Source of the DNA: Hofstenia miamia
Taxonomy: Eukaryota > Xenacoelomorpha > Acoela
Assembly: GCA_004352715.1 (NCBI GenBank)
Contig: SCFE01000051.1
Coordinates: 1,402,901 to 1,466,900, forward strand
Direction: 5' to 3'
DNA length: 64,000 bases
This document shows positions 11,102 through 21,472 of the stretch, piece by piece. The stretch's first letter is position 1; each line of letters opens with the position of its first letter. Both the position numbers and the translations under genes were made by a program. The notes under the pieces were generated by a model. That model saw only the letters and a program-made list of their open reading frames with translations, did no database searches and was not told the DNA's origin.

Positions 11102-11737
11102 CTACAATGGTTTCACAACAAATTTCTTAAATTTACAATGATTGTTATGACTAGTAAATGGAGATAATAATATACCTCGTGGAGTGTTCATTTGACATAC
11201 AAATTTATAATAGTCTTTTATACAGTCTGTAGAGTTTTCATAGTTTTGTGGATATCGATAACCATAATCAAGTAAATTTTCCACGGGTTGAGAAATTAAT
11301 CGACTTAAAAATTCACAGTTCATTCTATCACATGCCCAAAACATTGTATTCTTTCGTGTTGATAAGTTTAGTGAATTGATAAAAGCCATAATTTGTTCAT
11401 TTGTTAGGTTTCCTTCTGTAAATGGAATGTGATGGAAATTGCGTTCATACCAGTTGAAAGCTTTCTGAATGTTGTGTGGGAGACAGGAAAACATTTCCTT
11501 TGAATGTCGTACTGTGATTACATATAGTTTTTTATCCAATAAAATTAACATTTCTTTAATATAGTAAATGCTGTTGAAAACATTTCCACGTACTTCGAAA
11601 AACACATTAGATTTCATACAGAACATCATGGTGAATAGATTAACAACCAACCATGTGATTAGAAAACTAGCGAGAGAGTGATTAATAATTTGTAATCGAG
11701 TTAAAACATGCTCTACAAAATTTAACTGGAATTTCAA
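11102..11737 (-). CDS. Unrecognised 211-residue protein, convergent with the NTRYG remnant
   Basis: This is the longest uninterrupted gap-free reading frame in the window that is not part of a known gene. It starts at an ATG with MKFQLNFVEHVL, has a hydrophobic stretch at about residues 24-40, and then a soluble part with FFEVRGNVFN, LPHNIQKAFNWYERNFHHIP and a C-terminal HNNHCKFKKF. It converges on the NTRYG remnant with about 105 bases between the two stops, and AATAAA-like signals lie between them on both strands. From memory, the LP..(I/V)QK..NW..(R/K)NFH and terminal HN..HC pattern recalls uncharacterised nuclease-like proteins common in invertebrate genomes, but I cannot verify this. An intact frame beside a decayed partner suggests a young or recently active cassette. 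Confidence 0.5.
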   Translation of the reverse strand: MKFQLNFVEHVLTRLQIINHSLASFLITWLVVNLFTMMFCMKSNVFFEVRGNVFNSIYYIKEMLILLDKKLYVITVRHSKEMFSCLPHNIQKAFNWYERNFHHIPFTEGNLTNEQIMAFINSLNLSTRKNTMFWACDRMNCEFLSRLISQPVENLLDYGYRYPQNYENSTDCIKDYYKFVCQMNTPRGILLSPFTSHNNHCKFKKFVVKPL

Positions 11738-11939
11738 TGTGTTAGAATAAAGACCTTAATGACAATTTTGTTCTACTCACTTTTGTCAAAAAATAATTTG
11801 ATATATCACTGATATTTTATTTCAGCTCATGTAACATCCTCCACCTGGCTTATTTGCACCATGTATTATTGTTGATAATTAGCACTCAGTAAATTGCGGG
11901 TGAGGAGTTACTAAGTTACTGAATTGCCAAACTTCTCCT

Positions 11940-12210
11940 TTTTAGTTAACTAGTTAAGTTAATGGAATATTGATTATCACTGTTTAGGTGATGGAGCCGT
12001 GTGATGTTTCCTCTTCAGTTCTTTGGTGGGCTACTGCCCAAAGCTGATCTCCACAACACAGTTCCCCTCCTTCATGAATGATGACTGAATCCACTGCACC
12101 ATCTCAGCTCAATTGGAACTAATTATGTGTACCTTACTTTAGCTCAGTACGTGCACTCATGTTAAGTTGAACTGACTTAAACTCAATTTTGTAAAGTGTT
12201 TGTTGATTTG
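11940..12210 (+). repeat. Interspersed repeat, copy 2 (inverted relative to 2880-3120)
   Basis: This matches the reverse complement of 2880-3120, with shared blocks TTTAGGTGA, GATGACTGAA, ATTATGTGTACCTTACTT and GACTTAAACTCAATTTTGTAAA. No coding capacity or terminal inverted repeat is visible, so it may be a SINE or a fragment of a larger element. Confidence 0.4.
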
Positions 12211-12446
12211 TTTAAGTAAAGCAACCAGGCATTGACACTAACTGCATTTAAATGATATTAAAATAGCCATTACCGTAAAATTATCGGCTTAATAATTTAA
12301 GTAATAAGATTGCAGTTTCCTATACTTACATTTAATAAAGATACATGTAAGGTCACTTATTCAGTCAATTATAGTCAAGTCTCCTACTATTAAGAATATG
12401 TATATTCCTAGGGTTCAACTATCCAGTCGTTTCAAGCATTAATTAT

Positions 12447-13446
12447 NNNNNNNNNNNNNNNNNNNNNNNNNNNNNNNNNNNNNNNNNNNNNNNNNNNNNN
12501 NNNNNNNNNNNNNNNNNNNNNNNNNNNNNNNNNNNNNNNNNNNNNNNNNNNNNNNNNNNNNNNNNNNNNNNNNNNNNNNNNNNNNNNNNNNNNNNNNNNN
12601 NNNNNNNNNNNNNNNNNNNNNNNNNNNNNNNNNNNNNNNNNNNNNNNNNNNNNNNNNNNNNNNNNNNNNNNNNNNNNNNNNNNNNNNNNNNNNNNNNNNN
12701 NNNNNNNNNNNNNNNNNNNNNNNNNNNNNNNNNNNNNNNNNNNNNNNNNNNNNNNNNNNNNNNNNNNNNNNNNNNNNNNNNNNNNNNNNNNNNNNNNNNN
12801 NNNNNNNNNNNNNNNNNNNNNNNNNNNNNNNNNNNNNNNNNNNNNNNNNNNNNNNNNNNNNNNNNNNNNNNNNNNNNNNNNNNNNNNNNNNNNNNNNNNN
12901 NNNNNNNNNNNNNNNNNNNNNNNNNNNNNNNNNNNNNNNNNNNNNNNNNNNNNNNNNNNNNNNNNNNNNNNNNNNNNNNNNNNNNNNNNNNNNNNNNNNN
13001 NNNNNNNNNNNNNNNNNNNNNNNNNNNNNNNNNNNNNNNNNNNNNNNNNNNNNNNNNNNNNNNNNNNNNNNNNNNNNNNNNNNNNNNNNNNNNNNNNNNN
13101 NNNNNNNNNNNNNNNNNNNNNNNNNNNNNNNNNNNNNNNNNNNNNNNNNNNNNNNNNNNNNNNNNNNNNNNNNNNNNNNNNNNNNNNNNNNNNNNNNNNN
13201 NNNNNNNNNNNNNNNNNNNNNNNNNNNNNNNNNNNNNNNNNNNNNNNNNNNNNNNNNNNNNNNNNNNNNNNNNNNNNNNNNNNNNNNNNNNNNNNNNNNN
13301 NNNNNNNNNNNNNNNNNNNNNNNNNNNNNNNNNNNNNNNNNNNNNNNNNNNNNNNNNNNNNNNNNNNNNNNNNNNNNNNNNNNNNNNNNNNNNNNNNNNN
13401 NNNNNNNNNNNNNNNNNNNNNNNNNNNNNNNNNNNNNNNNNNNNNN
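12447..13446. other. Assembly gap, 1000 N
   Basis: Exactly 1000 Ns, a conventional placeholder for a gap of unknown size. On the right edge (13447-13498) the - strand reads LPFEYLSKRYGILTS without a stop, in sequence of higher GC than its surroundings, which may be the end of an exon running into the gap. Confidence 0.95.
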
Positions 13447-13499
13447 CAGGAAGTCAGTATCCCATATCTCTTCGACAAGTACTCGAAGGGGAGAACCAA

Positions 13500-14333
13500 A
13501 TGAGAATTGTTTCTTTGTTAAAATTTCCTATTAATGTTTTAGGAGAAACAAAGAGAAACAGTCAAAAGATCCGGAATTTATATCAAAGCGTGCATATTAT
13601 AGTCGTACTTGCGTCTAAATATAAATCCTGAAATTTAATATTAATGTTGCAGATATGAGTACAATATTTGAATTGTCATTTCTGCCACAATTTCGTTGCA
13701 AAAAACGACAATCTTAATTTTTTTTATGAGGATGTTGTATTCAGCTGGGCGAATTATTGAAAACTTTGCTATATACTTTGAACGAAATTGTGGTTTATTT
13801 TTTCGGAAATTCAAAATTGCTGTGATAGAAGAACAAATTTTTTCAAGTGAACAATAACACTGTTATATTTATAAAATCTACATTTATGTTAATAATAATT
13901 TTTCTAAATTTTAAATAATGGTAAGTTTAATTCATAAATATAGTTTTTGGTGTTCAAACTTGGTTACAAGAATTTTATGAAAATGCTCTCAATGATTTTT
14001 AAATAACGTTCTTGATGTCTGGTGTAATATTTTTGTTTCAAATTTTATTCAGCATTTAATTAGATGATTAGACATACTAGAACTGGTTTCATGTTCTTTA
14101 ATTGTTCTTGATAATTGTCTGTAAAAAATCTTAACCACAGGTGCATTTTATTTGGTAAATTCTATTAGTAGTAGTGCGTTCAATTTTTTATATCTTAATA
14201 AGTATTCAGCTGCAAGATTTTAAATTTTTCAATAAAAAAATTTTTTAAATATTCCTACAAGCTTTGTAGCTGTAATTAAATTATATTCTTAATTTACACA
14301 ATTTATGTCAGCGAATTGTAGCTCTTTTTGCCA
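13500..14333. other. Intergenic or intronic, nothing recognised
   Basis: AT-rich DNA with no supported gene or repeat. Confidence 0.45.
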
Positions 14334-14699
14334 TCAGTAGTGAACTGTAAATACATATCTGAATAAAGACTAATATGTGTAAGTAAATATTCTATTTGCT
14401 GTAATACCTAAATGTTTAGTAAATTAGTATCAATTGCTTCTCACACCATTAAATAAAATTGTTAATTTTTACTAAACATACAATCGTATAAAAATAAATA
14501 AATCAAAAAAATTACAGAGCAAAAACATCAATTGGAGAACAAAGGAAATAATTACAGCAATGTTTTTAATGAACTATGATATAGGGTTGAATCATTTTAT
14601 GTCGTTCAAATTTAGAATTCATATCTTCACTACGAATTTATATTTAGCAAAAAAACAAGAAATAAATCATTTAATCTTATACAACTAATATTTTGAAAT

Positions 14700-14909
14700 C
14701 TAAATACGCACTTGTTCCCAATATTTTCCATTTAAAATGCCTTCTATATTCGATTTCCGAGATTCCTCTTCATAATTTTTGCTGGGATCGGTTAGTGGTG
14801 TATTATACCTTGCCTTAGACGAATTAAATGTGACTTGGCCATGTTTTGGAACCCAACCTTTATGCAGCATTTCTGCCCTTTTATCATTGAGATTTCGTAT
14901 ACGATGTGT
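14700..14909 (-). CDS. Terminal coding exon of an unrecognised - strand gene
   Basis: Read on the - strand, an acceptor (CACTGTTTAG) at 14910-14919 is followed by 69 codons and a TAG stop at 14702-14700. The product begins THRIRNLNDKRAEMLHKGWV, passes through ARYNTPLTDPSKNYEEESRK and ends GKYWEQVRI. It is hydrophilic with balanced composition, unlike chance frames in this AT-rich DNA, and its GC content is higher than its flanks. I do not recognise the family. The overlapping longer frame on the same strand (14792-15022) is out of register and contains no splice logic. The preceding exons were not found; the first-exon candidate at 21372-21472 on the same strand could belong to the same gene. 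Confidence 0.55.
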   Translation of the reverse strand, partial: THRIRNLNDKRAEMLHKGWVPKHGQVTFNSSKARYNTPLTDPSKNYEEESRKSNIEGILNGKYWEQVRI

Positions 14910-15422
14910 CTAAACAGTGAATTTTCAATATCAATAAAATAAAAACAAGAATTCCATGAAAAAAAATGTGTGAAACTGTTTTGTATAAAACGAATATAAT
15001 TGAAAGCATGTCTAAATTTCAAAAATGATTATGTAAATCAACCTCTGCTACCAATNTCAGTAGTGAACTGTAAATACATATCTGAATAAAGACTAATATG
15101 TGTAAGTAAATATTCTATTTGCTGTAATACCTAAATGTTTAGTAAATTAGTATCAATTGCTTCTCACACCATTAAATAAAATTGTTAATTTTTACTAAAC
15201 ATACAATCGTATAAAAATAAATAAATCAAAAAAATTACAGAGCAAAAACATCAATTGGAGAACAAAGGAAATAATTACAGCAATGTTTTTAATGAACTAT
15301 GATATAGGGTTGAATCATTTTATGTCGTTCAAATTTAGAATTCATATCTTCACTACGAATTTATATTTAGCAAAAAAACAAGAAATAAATCATTTAATCT
15401 TATACAACTAATATTTTGAAAT

Positions 15423-15632
15423 CTAAATACGCACTTGTTCCCAATATTTTCCATTTAAAATGCCTTCTATATTCGATTTCCGAGATTCCTCTTCATAATT
15501 TTTGCTGGGATCGGTTAGTGGTGTATTATACCTTGCCTTAGACGAATTAAATGTGACTTGGCCATGTTTTGGAACCCAACCTTTATGCAGCATTTCTGCC
15601 CTTTTATCATTGAGATTTCGTATACGATGTGT
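15423..15632 (-). CDS. Duplicate of the 14700-14909 terminal exon (probable artefact)
   Basis: Identical to 14700-14909, shifted by 723 bases, and part of the direct duplication joined by the N at 15056. One of the two copies should probably be removed. Confidence 0.5.
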   Translation of the reverse strand, partial: THRIRNLNDKRAEMLHKGWVPKHGQVTFNSSKARYNTPLTDPSKNYEEESRKSNIEGILNGKYWEQVRI

Positions 15633-15778
15633 CTAAACAGTGAATTTTCAATATCAATAAAATAAAAACAAGAATTCCATGAAAAAAAATGTGTGAAACT
15701 GTTTTGTATAAAACGAATATAATTGAAAGCATGTCTAAATTTCAAAAATGATTATGTAAATCAACCTCTGCTACCAAT

Positions 15779-17013
15779 ATTAAAATTTAGGAATAATGAT
15801 TCCGCTATACTTTAGGTAAAAAGGTTTGCTGAGAATGATCTTCTATTGTAGTCAAGTACTTGAAGAATCAAGAACATTTAATTTATATATGTACAAAGAG
15901 ACACTAAAATGACATTGTGAAGGATCTGCAAGAACTACATCTAAATTAAATCTTCTGTGTTGCGCTCGGGTTTTATAATCAGTGGTATATTATGTTCACA
16001 GAATTGTACAGACTTTAACTACTACAAAATCCTTAATTATTTCACACTCATTGGTACTCTATGAAAGTGAAGGTGCCATTAAATTTGTTGTAATTTGTAA
16101 TAATGCCGTTATTGTAAAATAGTGAGTCACACACCACTGGTTACAATCTAGTTCTCTAATCAAATCAGACGCTTTAAATGTTCTTGCTTATCTTAAGTCT
16201 TTTTCTGATGATAAGTCCATCTCAGATCCTGTAAAATTTTTTAAATTCATCATGCTGCTGAACTGCTTACATTGTATTGTGGACTATGCGCACCAAAGCT
16301 GTTTCTAGTAGAGCTTTGATTGAATAAACTAATCTTTCACATGTTAAACACAATCAGCGTCAATATTCATTATCATTAATAACACCTAGCTATGTGCCGC
16401 ATTCTCGTAGTGCCAACGGCTGTGAATATCTCCGTAATAGAGATTTACTTTCACTATCTACCCCAAGATATTTACGTAAAATCAGTAAAGGAACTGCAAA
16501 TCTTAAGAAATACCATCAGCTGCGCACTTCCAAATAATATGACCAAGAAAAATTGTCGTTATAACACATGAGACTTACTAATGCCAACAATGCCAATATT
16601 ATAGTGTGGGTTTCAAGGTTTGACCAGTAATGGGGAATTAGGACATCATCTTGTAGTTTTCATTTACAGAAATGTCGCGCAAAATGTTGCCTTGTTGCAA
16701 ACTTGATAGCAAATTATTAATGAACATATTTCTTGAGGTGTACAAATTGCTTATCTGTTGCAATTTTTTAGTGATTGGAGTAATTTTGGATAACCTTGTA
16801 GTGAACAGCTTTATATTAAATTTTAAGCAATGGAGCCTTGCTGCCATGTGTAAGCCTAAAGTCATTCGAGATTGAAAATGAGCAATTCTTTCAAGTGCTT
16901 GACTCTGTAAATAATATAAAAAATATATACAAAATATTTCAGGGAAAAATTGTTAGATTTTCCTTCATTTAATGACTTTAGTCAATCATTCACTGCCAAT
17001 TTTGACCACATTA
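15779..17013. other. Intergenic or intronic, unassigned open pieces
   Basis: A GC-richer patch at 16380-16545 is open in two + strand registers (one reads PHSRSANGCEYLRNRDLLSL before a stop) and could be a transposon or gene fragment. A 75-codon - strand frame at 16638-16865 has no domain. Neither is called as a gene. Confidence 0.35.
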
Positions 17014-17220
17014 TTAACCTTCTAATAACCATGGGGTCTCTAGCGACCCCGAAACAGATTTCAAATGTCAAAGTGTTCTAAATATTTTTATGGAATCAAA
17101 TTTTCTCTAGTTCATTGAAAAATAATTTGAAATTTACTAGTAATAAAGAATTAAGAAGTAATTTTAAAAAAAATGCATTATTATTTCCCCAATGGGGTCA
17201 CTAGCGAGCGCAACATAACA
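17014..17220 (+). repeat. Possible piggyBac-type terminal region with hairpin motifs
   Basis: TTAA (17014-17017) is followed by CCTTCTAATAACCATGGGGT and a short hairpin, GGGGTCTCTAGCGACCCC (17034-17051). A second, imperfect copy of the GGGGTC(A/T)CTAGCGA motif lies at 17195-17208. TTAA followed by C-rich ends and GGGGTC hairpins are seen in piggyBac-family elements, and a piggyBac transposase relic lies downstream at 18622. The other end was not found. Confidence 0.3.
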
Positions 17221-17279
17221 TTATATAAATATTTTGAGTTTCTTTGACTTTACATCAATTGGCTAAAAATTATTCAATT

Positions 17280-18590
17280 GAGATACCTAAATTTGATAAA
17301 GGAAAGGAATTGCAATCATTGATAAAAATACATATTTTGAAAATATGGATAAAATTCTCAATGATAAGTCAAAGTTTAACAAAATTCCAAAAAGTAATAG
17401 AGTGAAGAAAAACCAATTTGTTTATGAAGAGAAATTTAATAAAACGATTTTACAAATTGTCAAAAACAAAGAAGTATTTGTAGATTTATATAGGAAAATT
17501 CATAGTATTGGGTGCCACCCAGTCGAAATGGATAGATAAGTTTATGAAAAAGTACATTCCATCAAACTACAATTTAGAAGAAACTTTTGATTTTCTCAAT
17601 AAGATAGAGAATCATTTTAAAATTATACGTGATGAAAGTAAATACATGTTAAGTTTTGATGTTAAATCACTTTTTACAAATATTTCTGTGAAGAAAAACA
17701 TTGATCACATCTTGAATTTAATACCAGAACATGAAACTTCCATATCCAATACTACCTTCAGGAAATTGTTAAACAAAGCATGTCTCAATGTAAAATTTAT
17801 TTTTAATGGAAGTATCTAAGAACAAATTGACGGTATGGCAATGGAATCACCATTAAGTAATTCCATGGGTAGCTTTGCCAAGGATATAATTGAATAAACC
17901 ATTGGTATATTACAGATACGTTGATGACATATTTGCTGTTTGAAGATAAAGATGTAGAAAATTTTATGCAATTTTTAAATGGATGCCTACCTGAAATACA
18001 ATTTACATTAGAAGAACAAAAATCGCAATCTAAATTATATAAAGGTAACGATAACATTGAACCAAAGATGTATCGCATGCCATCAAATACCATGTTATAC
18101 ATTCCTTGTCAATCCGTTTATGACAGAAAGTATAAGATAAACTATTAAAATATCTTTAAATTATAATAACGGGATTGAATCAATAACTGAATTATATGAA
18201 ATATTAGAAAAGAACAGCCATCCACATAAATTGATTAAGAATATTGTTGACGAAGCTCACACATCGAAGTCTATTGAATGTAACCAAGCAAATGATGAAA
18301 ATAAAATACTAATATATTGGAAATTACCATATATTGAAAACCATGAAAATCCCTTAAAAGCATGGATTACAATCATTAATACCTGCTTAAAATTAACTAA
18401 GTTAACAGCAATTTTGCAATCAAAAGACATTTTTAAGAACAAAGATACCATCGCAAAATGCTAGTTTCCTCACTTGTCTATAACTAAAATTGTGAAGAAT
18501 GCAATATTTCTTACAACCGGGAAACCAAGCGCCATTTTATAACTAAAATCAATGAGCATCTATCAGTAATAATACTAGCAACATATTCTT
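17280..18590 (+). pseudogene. Penelope-like retroelement, RT and GIY-YIG remnant
   Basis: A decayed Penelope-like element with an order typical of the family. The RT part shows MLSFDVKSLFTNI (about 17645-17685), FNGS(I) followed across a stop by EQIDGMAMESPLSNSMGSFA, then RYVDDI in a shifted frame (about 17915-17935; the YVDD active site is retained) and LNGCLPEIQFTLEEQKSQ. After a linker of roughly 400 bases, 18491-18570 reads CEECNISYNRETKRHFITKI then NEHL, matching the CxxC...Y.xET.R...K..EH pattern of the Penelope GIY-YIG endonuclease. The tyrosine motif, arginine and EH motif are all visible. At least four frame breaks make it non-functional. The 5' end is uncertain. Confidence 0.7.
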
Positions 18591-18621
18591 TACAATAAAA
18601 AAAACTTTTTCATTTTAGTAT

Positions 18622-19240
18622 CATGGTTAAGCGCTGGGCGGCTGATCTAGTCTTATATTGAATACTTAATGAGAGTGATGATGAGTTTGGAGGGAATTCA
18701 GAAGACGAGGAAGAAATGATCCATCTGCATGAGGAAGATGCCTCCGAAAGTTATTAGTATGAAGGACCTGCAGAGGGATATGGTTTTTCTAATACAGCAA
18801 ATCAGCATACTTTAAAGAAGGTAAGCTATGCAGAAACATTCCCAGTCTGGATCTACCAGGTAGACCTGGAAATGCACACATCCTCAGAGAAACTACTGTA
18901 CCAACACGTCATGCCATGAAACATGCAAACACCCTTATAAAGGCTTCCTTCTACTTTTGAAAAATGAGATTGTGGGCATTATTTTACAATGAAGAAATGA
19001 GAAAAGTAGCCGGGTTTTGGAGGAGAATTGGAACCTAATTGATCAACTTGATTTACATGCCTACATAGGACTCACTCATACTACGGGCAGGAGCCACATC
19101 TTTTGGTTTCTCAAAACAGATATATGATTCCCGCATACAGCTTCTGAATAATTTGTTGGATCAAGTTGATCAATTTGATGATTACTTTTCCTTGATTGAT
19201 CGCGGAAGGCTTGCAAATCCAAGTGTATATGTTTAAAAAA
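18622..19240 (+). pseudogene. piggyBac-like transposase N-terminal relic
   Basis: A series of frames resembles the start of a piggyBac transposase: an acidic region (NESDDEFGGNSEDEEEMIHL, about 18668-18728), then a segment like ETTVPTRHAMKHANTLIKAF (about 18887-18945), an LLKNEIVGII piece, and ENWNLIDQLDLHAYIGLTHT (about 19024-19082), which fits the E...AFIGLL element that precedes the catalytic domain. Stops and frame changes are frequent. The catalytic aspartates are not recognisable, so the copy is truncated and dead. Confidence 0.5.
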
Positions 19241-20397
19241 TCTTAATTTCTGTTTGACACATCTTCCAGCAAGTTTGTTTTTAATCTTTACTTGTAAGCA
19301 GTATTGGTCGTAAAGTGTTTTTTTAAACTTATTGCAAAAAGGGCATTTAATTGTTTTATGCAAAATTGTGTACGTGAAATGCTAGTTTTGTACAATTCAA
19401 AAGGAATTGCAATGCGTTAAAATAAACAAGTTTAGTTAACTTATTTTCTTTATCAGAGTTACTTTTTGTAATATATTTTTTCATGCTTTAAACGACATAT
19501 TTTATGTCTAAATCAAAGTAAAAGATTTATAAGAACAGTAATTCTCGTTTCTACCATCAGCCCTCCATTGGCTGTTTACGTAAATATTTGTTCCACTCCA
19601 GTGTGTTTATCTCGGAGTCCGTGTTAAGATTTAGTAACTGTAAAGTTAATTTGAAAAAATATTCAAATAACTCTTAATCAAATACCAATTCAAATCCATG
19701 TAAACATTCGTTAAGATCGTGAACTTCTTCTCGGCATTCAACAGCTCGACGAGGCTTTGAGATATCTTCAGAACACCAACTCAAATCTCGGAAAAATCTA
19801 AACAAACATCTAAATAAAAAAACTCGCTTTGTTAAAAAAATAGATTTGTTTTCAAAATGTTTGTTTAAGACTTGTTTTCAAACGTAGAAATATAATAATG
19901 AATAAATGATTGTAAATTGAAACAATAATGGTTTCTGTTGAGCATTTAAAGTGAGATATTGGAAAAAGTTAGAAATGCGAAAGTTTTGCTTGATATCGAT
20001 TGTACACAAGTTGTTAGTGAAGGTAAAATGTAATTGTGTGGAGATTGCAATTACATTGATAACAATTACATCAATGCCTTGCAATTGTCTTCCTTATTGG
20101 AGGTGTCCCAAAATGGGCAATTTTTAGAAAAGGTCTCTAAGAATTATGGCTTCCATTTGAAACAAATACTAATACGCAATTTTTCAGGCATTTGCTTAAT
20201 TTATTTTTATTTCCATAGTTCGCGACAACGTGGACTTTTAAATAAACAACGTGATTTTTAGTGAATTTTTAAGCAACGTAAAACAATGTACGCAATCTTG
20301 AGTGTGAGTGACGTCATTCACTATACATGTATTTTCAGTGTTCACATCACGCGCATATTTAAAAACGGATATGATACCAAAGGCTTAGAATGGCGAT
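19241..20397. other. Intergenic or intronic, nothing firm
   Basis: AT-rich. On the - strand, a good acceptor (TTAACTTTACAG, near 19640) precedes a 26-codon open piece ending in TGA, which might be an exon but does not join in phase to the first exon at 21372-21472. No other feature is supported. Confidence 0.35.
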
Positions 20398-20708
20398 ATG
20401 CAGACACGGCTTCTTAAAAAACAGACACCTGTACATATATTTTCTGTAATGGGGTATATCCGGGTGTTGCGGACCGAATTCGTGGGAACTTGCTGGGGGT
20501 TATCTATTGGCGGTTGCAAAATCGCAAAACCACATTTTATAGCTGAGATGAAGAAATTGGAGGAAACAAAAGCTGCATCAAAAAGAAGGAACAAAAAAAA
20601 CTTTTCACCAAAGTGTCAATTCCGCCAACTCCAGCCAAGAAACAAACAACTGTGACATTGGATTTAGCGGAGGCAGTGATTAGTCTCACAATTAGTCAAA
20701 GAGGATAG
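20398..20708 (+). pseudogene. Possible transposon-derived coding fragment
   Basis: A 85-codon frame (20398-20655) reads HFIAEMKKLEETKAASKRRN near its end. After a probable frame slip, another register continues IPPTPAKKQTTVTLDLAEAV to a stop at about 20706. Lysine-rich linkers followed by a D..IA-type helix occur in hAT transposases, but the match is weak and no zinc finger or catalytic motif is visible. It may be unrelated. Confidence 0.25.
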
Positions 20709-21371
20709 TACTTTGAATTGGTATACATGTCTCACAGTTGAGAAAAGTTAATGATATCAATTTAGTTCCCAGTCTCACTAATAGTCAAGGCAATTATGGT
20801 TTAAGAAAATCAAACAATGTTTGGTGTAACATCCAAGGGATTCTGTGGTTGACCTAACCACGAATAACGATAAATTACGATAAAACAGAAGGGAATTCAA
20901 AGCAAAATCAATTAGATTTCATAAAAAGGATAGTGTTTCGCAAAAATATATTTTATACAATTACAGTTAGTTACCTCTTTTAATACACAAAAAATGGACA
21001 CCAAAATTGCATTGTATGCAGTAAAAGTAATCGTGAGACGCCAGCTCTAGAGTAGTAGTATCGGCTAACGGGAAATAAATTTATATAAAAGCTGATAGAG
21101 CTACAAATTTTCCTTGAGTGCACATCGCTAACACAAAAAGCTGAATTGATTTTCTATAAAAAAATTGGCTATAATCTGCAGCAACTATCAACTATTTTAA
21201 GGAGCGTCACTGGTAGATTTATCATTTATTTTGATAATGGCAAATGGCCTGGAAGAATTATGGTCTAGTAGAGGAATTCCAGACAGCAACTTTGAAATTG
21301 CAAGGACACTGCAATGCAAAAACCTTTGCTGGAAAAGTATATTGAAATTGAATTAATAATATATAACTTAC

Positions 21372-21472
21372 TGATAACAAACGTCATTTTGTTGAGAAAC
21401 ATAGTTATCTGCACTACCCTTTCCTTCTGTTAACATATCAAGTCTTTCTGTAAAATTCTTTAACCACTCCAT
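21372..21472 (-). CDS. Candidate first coding exon of an unrecognised - strand gene
   Basis: On the - strand an ATG at 21472 opens 33 codons beginning MEWLKNFTERLDMLTEGKGS and ending in NDVCY, plus two bases. A strong splice donor, CA|GTAAGT, follows at 21371-21366. The amino-acid composition is gene-like and the stretch is higher in GC than its flanks. I do not recognise the family. The next exon must enter in phase 2; I did not find it with confidence. The terminal exon at 14700-14909 lies downstream on the same strand and may belong to the same gene. Confidence 0.45.

Larger units (their letters stand above)
14334..15778. repeat. 722-bp perfect direct duplication across a single N (assembly artefact)
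   Basis: Bases 14334-15055 and 15057-15778 appear identical, with one N at 15056 between them. An identical long direct repeat joined by a single placeholder N is what results when two overlapping contigs, or two haplotypes, are abutted and not merged. The unit contains the terminal coding exon at 14700-14909. Confidence 0.85.

Noticed and set aside
12432-13499. 355-codon - strand open frame
   Set aside because: Almost all of it is the 1000-N gap; only the short right edge is real sequence.
19076-19363. 95-codon - strand frame with CPFC motif
   Set aside because: It overlaps the piggyBac-like relic on the other strand; a single CxxC without partners is not evidence of a zinc finger.
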